Below, piece after piece: positions 56,216 to 64,000 of a stretch of 64,000 nt of DNA; the stretch's first letter is position 1, and the number at the start of each line of letters is the position of its first letter. Source of the stretch: Chrysemys picta bellii (taxonomy: Eukaryota > Chordata > Testudines > Emydidae); the NCBI RefSeq assembly GCF_011386835.1, contig NC_088795.1:100500434-100564433 (forward strand), read 5' to 3'. The translations under genes were made by a program, and so were the position numbers. Below the pieces are notes generated by a model. That model did not search any database. It saw only the letters and a list, made by a program, of their open reading frames with translations, and was not told the DNA's origin.

Positions 56216-56223
56216 ATCCAAGC

Positions 56224-56875
56224 ACAAATGTGTCTCCACTAATTTGGGATTTGTAAACATACTGCAGTGTACTTCAGCTAAACAAGCCTTGTATGCATTC
56301 TCTTTTAGTGTAAACTATTAGCTAAGTGACCAGGAGCCAGCAGTTTAGAGAGGACAGCAATGCTAGCACAAATATAATAAACACAAGCATTCTCTCTTCA
56401 CCGAAGAAACTATCAGGGGCTGCTGATGCCCAATGTTATTGGTTGTGCAAAGACAATGCAGATGTTTCTTATGCTGCCCCCAGAACAAAGCTCTCTTCCC
56501 TCTGTACAGAGCCCGTCTCTGCTACCTTTTTCTCTCACTCTTTTACTGCTGAACCTTCTACTTCTCCCACACCCTACCCAGGACCAGGTGCCCAGCTCAG
56601 CCACCCCTTCCTTCCCTCTTCATCTGAATCTGCCCCAGAGACATGCCCCAAGAAGCCACCTGGTCCTTCCTTTCCTTACACAACTTTGGTGGGACAGAAG
56701 AAGTGATAACAGCAAGACTGATTTTAAATTATGGGCTATATTCTTCCTCTCCATAGTACAGATGCTGCCTGTGGGGGATGGTACAAGGAGCCTTACCCCA
56801 CTCTTTGCACTTGCTATGAATGGGATACAGCAAATAGAACACTCTGTGCTTATTGGAGTATCAGGACTGTTCCTT
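56224..56875. other. No gene seen
   Basis: The frames at 56,326-56,706 and 56,426-57,097 have low-complexity serine/proline composition and the latter runs into the next MITE; not accepted as genes. Confidence 0.45.
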
Positions 56876-57168
56876 CCAGGGGCGGCTCCAGGCACAAGCG
56901 CAGCAAGAGCGAGTCTGGGGCGGCAAGCCGCGGGGGACGGCGTGCCGGTCGCTGTGAGGGCAGCAGGCAGGCGGCTTTCGGCAGCATGCTGGGGGGAAGT
57001 CCACCGGTCCCATGGCTTCGGTGGCAATTTGGCGGCGGGGACACCGATGGCGCGGCACCGGTGGATCTCCCGCAGGCATGCCACCGAATCCGCATGACCC
57101 GCAAGCACACCGCTGAAAGCCGCCTGCCTGCCGTAATTGGGGCAGCAAAACACATAGAGCTGCCCCTG
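56876..57168. mobile_element. hAT MITE, CAGGGGCGGCTC ends (copy 2)
   Basis: Ends CAGGGGCGGCTCCAGG and, inverted, CAGGGGCAGCTC, flanked by a perfect 8-bp duplication GTTCCTTC (56,868-56,875 and 57,169-57,176). Same family and orientation as the copy at 48,547-48,845 with similar length. Confidence 0.93.
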
Positions 57169-57176
57169 GTTCCTTC

Positions 57177-58904
57177 CTAGCACCTCACGGTACAAACAAG
57201 GAGACTGAGCAATACCAGTTCTCCCACCTTCCACACCAGCTCACAGAGCTGGCTAGACATGGCAGGATGAGCAGTCTGCACCATCCAAAGGCATAATGCA
57301 GAGTCCACACTTGCGCTTTGTGTGGAGGAGCTCCTGAAGTAATTGTGTAACCTTTGGCTAGCATTTACTTCACCTCTCCACTCCTAATGCTCCAACACAA
57401 CTCATATAGTAAAGCACAAAATTCAGTCATTTAGGATTTTCAGCAAGGATTGCATAGAGTCAATCTCCTCGCAATCAAGTCCAAAAAGAACAAAAGGAAT
57501 TAACTTCATTCTTAAGTACCAACTTTATATAATCTTATAATGCTAAAAAAAAATCATAATTTCTACTAACAAGGCTACATCATAATCCACATAATCTTCA
57601 GAGATACATAAATATAAACAAAAGAAAAATTAAATCTAAACCAATCAGTACCCACAGAAACACTGCAAGAAGTAGTTCAGTTTCAAAAGTTGAAATTGAG
57701 TTCATCTGTGTCAGTCTTTGTTCATCAACTCTATACAGTCTGCTGAGTCAAAAACAGCGCAATAATATCTTCCCTCTTCTTGCGTATAAAAATCTTCAGT
57801 TGGAATCGAGATTCTTTCTCCTTCTCTGGTGGATTGTGGCATTACTCAATTAGCTAATCAGCTAACTAATTAACCAGCCAATCAGTATTACCTATATAAA
57901 TGAAAAACCATGATGCAAAATGCTTCAGAGTTAGGGGAAATGAGCCTGCTTTCTGATGCTATGGTTGAGCTTCTCCCTACCCATGCAGGTCACATATCTT
58001 ATTGCAAAGCAGCTGCCCTGACTACTTGCTTTCAATGGAATCTATTAATCCAGCTACAGGAAATCTATTGAGGATGCCTAAATCACCACACCCAATGCCA
58101 GAAACTTCTGGGCATGGAATGCTAATTGTGCATCAGCCTAGCAATAGTGATCTAGAGTAGACAACTCATTCCTCTCCCCTCCTTCTCTCTAGATCTCTTT
58201 AAGAGATCCCTATTAGGCATGTGGATTAGAATGCAGGCCAGAGGCTCTTTGCAGAACTAATTATTCATCAAATACATACACAAGTATTGTCACACAATTC
58301 ACTGGCACTGGACAGGTTGGGAACTTTCTTCTGGCCATTAATGAAATTCTGACTTCCAGAGTCAGGAATCACTACCAAGATGTATTGAACATATGATATC
58401 CATGTCCAAATGTACTGACATAATGTACAAAATGAATAATGCAAGTCTTGACTGCTGGTGCCATAACCAAAACTTTTACCATGTAGTAATTAAGGATTTG
58501 TAAACTGATTTGGATCAAAGTAAGAGCCAGGCCCATATTACACTAAAGTCAAACCAAAGTGTGGACATCAAAATAAGTTAAATTTAAAAAAGAAAACACT
58601 TCTACAAAGCCTGCACTTCCTGGGTTTGGCTGAGACTGGAAGTACCAACATACCACAAAAAAGGCAGCTGTTCTAATGTTTCCAGCCCAAACTGTGCATC
58701 AAAAAATTGAGCTAACATCCTCAACTGCTTTGGATAAGAGCACAAACTTGTTTATGACTTATCCAAACACAGCTACTGAATCTTCTGAGCGTCACTCATC
58801 CCTAGCTGTCATGGAGTTCTCTCATGACTCTTCCTGGCTCAGGAAAGGTAGTCTTTACATTACAGGTATCTATGGGACAATAGCAGTAAACTGACTGATG
58901 TGGC
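57177..58904. other. No gene or classifiable repeat seen
   Basis: 1.7 kb of AT-rich sequence without supported features. Confidence 0.45.
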
Positions 58905-59015
58905 AGACTGGCAGGGGAATCCCGAATAGGAGCAGAGAGGTTATTTTACCTCTGTTTTTGGCACTGGGGTGACCACTGCTAGAATACTGTGTCCAGGTAA
59001 AGGTGCCAGAGTGGC
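58905..59015 (+). mobile_element. Short fragment of the second CR1 lineage
   Basis: GGGGAATCCCGAATAGGAGC, TTTTACCTCTGTTTTTGGCA and GCTAGAATACTGTGTCCAGG correspond to the C-terminal EYCVQ zone of the second CR1 lineage. About 110 bases; truncated on both sides. Confidence 0.65.
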
Positions 59016-59198
59016 ACACAAACTTGTGGGGAGGAGTTCCTTGGTGCAGAAACAGAGGGAGACAAGACTTAAGGCTTCCTTCTGGGCTTTGCCAGAGGCA
59101 GAGGCTTTGCCAGGGGCAGGACAGCAGCATGCAGTGCTATGGAGATTCTGTGCAGCACTACAGTCCATGTGGCAGCCCTTGGAGGCTGTTGTAACTTA
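59016..59198. other. Spacer
   Basis: No feature recognised. Confidence 0.35.
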
Positions 59199-59428
59199 GG
59201 GTACCTCTAACACCAGTGCTACAAGGTGTAAACACAAGCTCGAGGAGACACACCAACACTAGCACTCTAAAAATAGGGTTTCACTGCTGTGGCTATTGGG
59301 CTAACTGTCCCGAATACATACCCATCCAAGACACTCTACTTTTAGCACAGTAGCTCGCTCAGAGCTAGCGGGAGTATGTCTTCTCAAGCTGGGAATTACA
59401 CCCCCACTCTGAAGTGCAGCCATATCCC
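59199..59428. mobile_element. Harbinger-type MITE, diverged
   Basis: Left end GGGTACCTCTAACACC and, inverted, right end GGGATATGGCTGCACTT are degenerate forms of the GGGTATGTCTACACT end of the complete Harbinger. The interior holds the palindrome TAGCTCGCTCAGAGCTA and AATTACACCCCC words typical of these MITEs. Flanks TTA and TAG do not give a clean duplication. Confidence 0.55.
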
Positions 59429-62380
59429 TAGATAGGCCAGGTCCCTGTCTGGAAAGGGTTAATCAGCAGCCTGAGGCTTAAGGAGTCTCACTCTGCTGCA
59501 TCTTGTTAAGCTTGAGAAGGGAATTTAAAAGGGGGAAGCCCAGCAGAGCAGACAGGCTGCATTGTGGTGTCTGGCTTATATCAGAAGGCTCTGGGTAGGG
59601 GGAGGCTGTGCTAGTCTCTAGGTGGTGAGCTTGAAGCTCAGGAATGGGGGAGGGGGGGGAGGTTGGCATTGGCACAGTTTATGTAGCTGGTGCTTTCCTG
59701 CAAAGAACAGGGCTAATCACTGACACTATGTGGGCTGAAGATTTGGCTGTTTTATTATTTTCTGTTGGCCTCTAAGCAAAGGCCCTGGAAGGAGCTGGAC
59801 TCTATAAAGTTGCCTGGCTAGAGAAGACACTGGGGAAACTGGAGTGGAGCTGCTGCAACACTACTTCTGGCCATGAAAAAGAGTGCTAGAATGGTAGGGT
59901 CTGTCTCAGATACACCAGGAGCAGCCCAGGATGGGGGGGGGGGGAGGGGTGTGTGTGTGTGTGTGTGTGTGTATGTAAAAAGATAGCCTCACCCTCTCCC
60001 TAGGCTGTGAGTTCTGTGCGGTCACTCCACTGTGTTGTGTCCTGAGGAAGGTGTGGTTGGTGGCAGAGAGGGAGAACTGGCTATTCCAGTGGAAGGCAAA
60101 GATCTGCTGGAATCCAACCATTCATAGCAGATCTCCCCCTTTTCCTTACACTCCCAAGTGCTCACACCACAACTCTTATCTGTCTGGCACCACCAAGCCA
60201 GCCCCTCCTCCATGATACCTCCCATCCACATCTGGGTAAAGCTGCAGAAGGCGAGGCATTGTTGCTCATGCAGCAGTGCATTTTGCATTTTTAACGTACT
60301 TGTTCCTGAAAAGGGAACATGCTGCACAGTCAGGATATTCTCCACACACTACTCTCTCTTCCTTTACCATGTCCCTTTCACCCTTCTCCTCAGCATTGCA
60401 CAGCTTCTGTGGGGCTAGCAGCAGCTATGCTCGGAGGGGGATACTTCTACATAGATACCATTTCCTTCTAGGCAGGTGTCCCATTGGCTCGGCTTCCCTC
60501 CTCACTCTGTGGCAGAGATGGACAATATGTACCTTTATGACTTCCCATAAGTACAAAGGACTGAAGAGAGCTCCTGGGTCATCGAGTCCAGACCCCTGCT
60601 ATCTCAGGCAACCACATCATCTAATCAAATCCTTATCAGCCTCTTGCTATCAACATGTCTAGTCTTACAAAAGTCTGCCACTTTGGGGCGGCAACACTCC
60701 CTTTTGCTGAGTAACTCAGCACAATACTGCTGTGTGACCTTGCAAGTCTCCTTATTGTTGGATTAGCACAGCCCGGCCAAATCCCTGCAATAATGCTGCC
60801 GGTGTGAATTCAGTTTCACAGAACAACATGTATTTGTTACTGGGTGAGGGTACAAGGGCAGCGTTCCTCGTGCTGCTGGTAAAAACAGCTTCCCTTCCTT
60901 CCCAGGGCAGGAAGTGCACACCCCCTTCAACTTCCTCTCAGAGTTACTTACTGAGACGGGGTCCTTTCTCACTGAGAGAAGTCACACCCTTAGGGTTGGG
61001 TGTGGATATACCACATACAGACCCAGCCAGAACAGAAACTATTACAATATTCAGCCCTGCATTGGAATCCCCCAGGCTGCATCTACGCTGGCCTGTATGG
61101 GATCATAACTAATCACTAGTGCCCTTGTATTCAGAGCAGGGTTAGACAAGGCCCCTGTTAAGGCAACTTTGCATAGACTTTTGCTGTCTTATCACTTGAT
61201 TCCTTAAATGCTGAAGTTCTCTCTGTGTTTGTTAGATTGTTATGCTCCCAAAATAGTCGGTTAGCTACAATAAAAAGGTGTGAGGTGGGAGGAGGAGTTG
61301 TTGGGATGGCCACAACATTTTTTTTGTTTGCAGTTCTTAATCCTGAAACACTCTAAGGACTGAAGAAAATATGGTTGCTCCAGTGTTTGTCAGTAGACAT
61401 GCAGTTGGGTGTGAATTACTTCACAGGGAAATCTTATCTTTTAGAAATCTTCAGCCAATCAGGTTTTTCAGACAGAGGATCAGCTTGCTAATTTGGACTC
61501 TGAATGTTCAGATTTAGGCAGTGTGATCTCTAGTTTCCATAATGTTGCCTGTAGCATCTTGCAGAAGTTATTTTACTTTTATATTTGTGTTACAAATAGT
61601 TGGCACTTACTGTGTGTTTTTCACTTTTGTGTGTTTTGTGAAAATGCCCATTTCAGGGTCTCTGTCTATCGAAACACATTCATTCGGAGCAATGGAAGTT
61701 AGTAGCCTTTTGCTAAAGTAAACCACCCACTGTACTTTACTCCCATTCAAAGCTGTCAATAATATGAACCTGGGTCATTTTATTTTTATGGCACTCTGTC
61801 TGAAGAACATGTAAATATTTCTGCTATTTAAGGGTTAAGATTTCAAGTAAATGATTAACCATGCTCTTGCATTATGCACTTTTTCATTTACCCTCCTGTT
61901 TCATTACATTGCCCCTTCTTGTACTATCCATCACACACACAACTAAATTCTGTATTTATTTAGGCAGTAGATTGTTACAGTTCTCTGTTCAAAATGTATA
62001 TGTGACATGGCTGAAATGCTGTCAGTGGTTTGGACTAGGCAATAATTTAGTTTCAGCTCAGTTTTTCTGAGAACAAAGGATGCTATCTGGCATTTGCTAT
62101 TCATCACTTGAGTGAGACTAATATGGAATTCCAGTATTTAATTGTAAAAGGCTTGTATGAGAGTATATAAGGATCTATGTTGCATGCATGCATAAATCCA
62201 GTGTACATTTTCTTGCGGGGGAGGGGGGGATGTTGTGGGAGAACCCTAATATTTAATTACATTCATTGCCTGTTGCTGAAAATGTCTCTTTCACACATGG
62301 TAATACTCCTGTTCCTTTGTGCCATGCGACTGATTAGTAGTGTTCTGCATGTTAGCTAATATTCTGTATTTATTTTTATG
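59429..62380. other. No gene; simple repeats and one possible CR1 scrap
   Basis: A G run and (GT)n lie at 59,932-59,972. A stretch at about 60,540-60,680 (GGGTCATCGAGTCCAGACCC) looks like an antisense CR1 3' region but is short. No coding frame is supported, including 60,276-60,662 and 60,804-61,112. Confidence 0.4.
59949..59972. repeat. (GT)n microsatellite
   Basis: About eleven uninterrupted GT units directly after a G-rich run. Confidence 0.95.
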
Positions 62381-62600
62381 AAAGGCAGTGTGGCCCAGTG
62401 GCTAGGTCATTGGATCAGGACCGAGGACACCCAGCTACCATTCCTAGCTTTGTCTCTAGCCTCCAGGGTGCCCCTGAGCAAATCAATTCATCTTGCTATG
62501 CTTCCATTTCTCTGCCTGTGAAGTGGGGATAAAAATATCTACCATCTTTGTAAAGTACTTTGAGATTTACAGAGAAAAAGTGCTATGTAAGAGCTAAGTA
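62381..62600 (+). repeat. tRNA-derived SINE
   Basis: A-box-like GTGGCCCAGTGGCTAGG and a B-box-region ACACCCAGCTACCATTCCT form the tRNA-like head. The body has CAAATCAATTCATCTTGC and GTGAAGTGGGGATAAAAAT, and the 3' part TTTGAGATTTACAGAG and GTGCTATGTAAGAGC. Same plan as the SINE at 21,330. Confidence 0.75.
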
Positions 62601-64000
62601 GAGCTGGTTGTAAAATGGAATTTTACACAAAATGCCCACTACTCAAAATTTGTTTTTGTTCTGAACTAGAACAAAAAGCTGAAATTTCAAAATTCCTTAC
62701 AGGCAGGAAATTCCAAAACATCTTGATTCAGAAACAGTAAAACATTACATTTTTGTAATGTCAAAACATATTATTAATGGATATTATATATTAACATTAG
62801 AATACAATATAACAGTCAAAATGAAATGATAACATTGACTTTCCTTTTGAAAATGTCTCAAATAGACATATGCACACAAAAAGTTAATCTTAGACAAAAC
62901 TGGACTTTCTGACAGAAAAGTGTTCCATCAAGAATCTTCTGGCTAGCTAGAGCTAACTTTTTTCTAAAATACAAATCTAGGGGATAAAATCAACGTGACA
63001 TGAATCATATGCACTGGTATGCTACCAGTGAGCCCATTTGTGTCCAAAATAGTCATGTGCAAGGCAAAAGTGACATAAGGCAGGCCATCTATTGTCCCTC
63101 TTTCCCCCATAAACAGCAGAACAAGTGAAATTGTTGGGGTCAAATTCTACTCGCACATATGTCAATGTAAATCCAGAATAATTCCTCTGATTTTTGAATC
63201 TATACTGATAGAGCTGGTACATGGAAATAGACGCAAACTGAGATAAAGGTGGTGGTTTCCCACACTTCCCATGCTTTGTATATGAAATCCACCAAATTGA
63301 CTGTACTGGCTCTGCAGTCAAGCATGCTAGAGAAAGAAGTGACTGTAACACCCACATATGACACATCATTCAGCATGCTTTCAATTTCATGTGGTTTAAT
63401 AAAGCCAAGGGAGAGGCTCTGGGTGTGGGTGACACACCTGCCTTGTTTTTGTTTTTAGAGGTTGGCTGCTCAGTGTTTTCCCTGAACAAGAACACCTTGT
63501 TCACAAGAGCTAGTCGCAGTCTGGGTGCAGATAAACCACAATATGAAGAGATGAATTCTTACACCAATGGAGGCTAGTGATGGACTTATTACTGATGATA
63601 ATGAAAAGGTTATTTTTTAATTGCTCATATTAAAACTGCTGTTTGACAGAGGGCTAGATTCTGATCTCAGTTACACCAGTGAGATTGAGATCAGACTATG
63701 AGCCAAGGTCTCCAAGGATCATGTAACTCTACTCTTTTAAAATAAGACCAACATCACTCTGAACACAAGCTTCTCCTGAGATTAACTTGTTCTTTAATCT
63801 TCAGGCACCCCAGTTCTACTATTTGAATTTGTTCCTTCCTTACTTAAGCAATACCCCTGTAGTGGTGGGTTTGCTTGTGCAAAGACTGCAGGGTTTAGCA
63901 TGATTATAACTTAAAGCATGCTTACACATTATAATTGCATGTCTTGTTTGAGATATAAAGACCTGAAATAGATGTATGTAACTATGACACTGTAGAACAG
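62601..64000. other. No gene; small foldback-like remnants
   Basis: A diverged repeat with AGAGCTGGTTGTAAAATGG begins at 62,602 and may extend to about 62,955. Halves of the small foldback family occur near 63,120-63,240 and at 63,651-63,705 (GATCTCAGTTACACCAGTGA, GAGATCAGACTATGAGCC). No coding feature supported. Confidence 0.4.

Larger units (their letters stand above)
50945..56223 (+). mobile_element. Second old Harbinger-like element, split by a Harbinger and a MITE
   Basis: The left arm (about 51,000-51,130: GGCACCTAAACTC, GGTGCACATGCACTGCTG) is collinear with 40,130-40,330 of the first old element, and the right arm (about 55,945-56,091: GGGAGCCATGGTGCTTAACT, GGTTCCTGTGATTTTCTAGG) is collinear with 46,870-47,010. 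GCAATCCACAA occurs in both arms in inverted orientation. No transposase remnant is present. The complete Harbinger (51,376-55,820) and the MITE at 56,092-56,215 are inserted in it. Left limit approximate; terminal GGGCTGGATGC words are not preserved clearly. Confidence 0.5.

Noticed and set aside
56426..57234. Frames of 223 and 204 codons on opposite strands
   Set aside because: They cross the ends of the hAT MITE at 56,876-57,168, which has its own perfect target duplication, so a conserved gene across it is unlikely.

Overview
The window looks like a piece of a vertebrate nuclear genome that carries no recognisable host gene. Its content is interspersed repeats of different ages. The mix points to a reptile, most likely a turtle: CR1 LINEs ending in (TATGATTC)n, a second older CR1 lineage, a Penelope-like element with the GIY-YIG domain and its typical 3' tail, tRNA-derived SINEs, hAT and PIF/Harbinger DNA transposons with many short non-autonomous relatives, and solo LTRs. 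The species assignment is inference from repeat families recalled from knowledge; no search was run.

Layout. 1-4.4 kb: nothing recognised. 4.45-5.66 kb: a hAT-type element with a perfect 8-bp target duplication and a C-rich minisatellite. 7.3-8.4 kb: a young 5'-truncated CR1. 11.4-15.9 kb: a cluster of DNA-transposon derivatives, including an unusual hAT element built as an inverted duplication. 17-30.9 kb: old LTR-like, CR1 and SINE fragments; the CR1 at 28.7-31.0 kb holds a nested hAT element and a solo LTR. 32.7-39.8 kb: SINEs, a Harbinger MITE, a solo LTR, the Penelope-like remnant, another hAT element and an old CR1 tail. 40.0-47.0 kb: an old Harbinger-like element with terminal inverted repeats, a decayed transposase and a full-ORF CR1 inserted in it. 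50.9-56.2 kb: a second relative of that old element, into which a complete 4,445-bp PIF/Harbinger transposon has inserted. 56-64 kb: small MITEs, CR1 scraps, a SINE and otherwise unassigned sequence.

The best-preserved genes all belong to mobile elements. The CR1 at 41,959-44,808 encodes one uninterrupted endonuclease/reverse-transcriptase protein of 949 aa. The Harbinger at 51,376-55,820 carries two convergent genes: a DDE transposase (D220, D308, E344) with an open frame of 437 codons, and on the opposite strand a two-exon Myb/SANT-like DNA-binding protein with a phase-consistent GT-AG intron and one frameshift in a G run. In this superfamily the two proteins act together at the transposon ends. 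Inside the intron, on the transposase strand, lies a 130-codon exon-like open frame that I cannot identify; it is the least explained coding signal in the window.

The insertion order can be read from nesting: the old GGGCTGGATGC-ended elements are oldest, followed by the CR1 and Harbinger insertions within them, and by hAT MITEs with intact target duplications.
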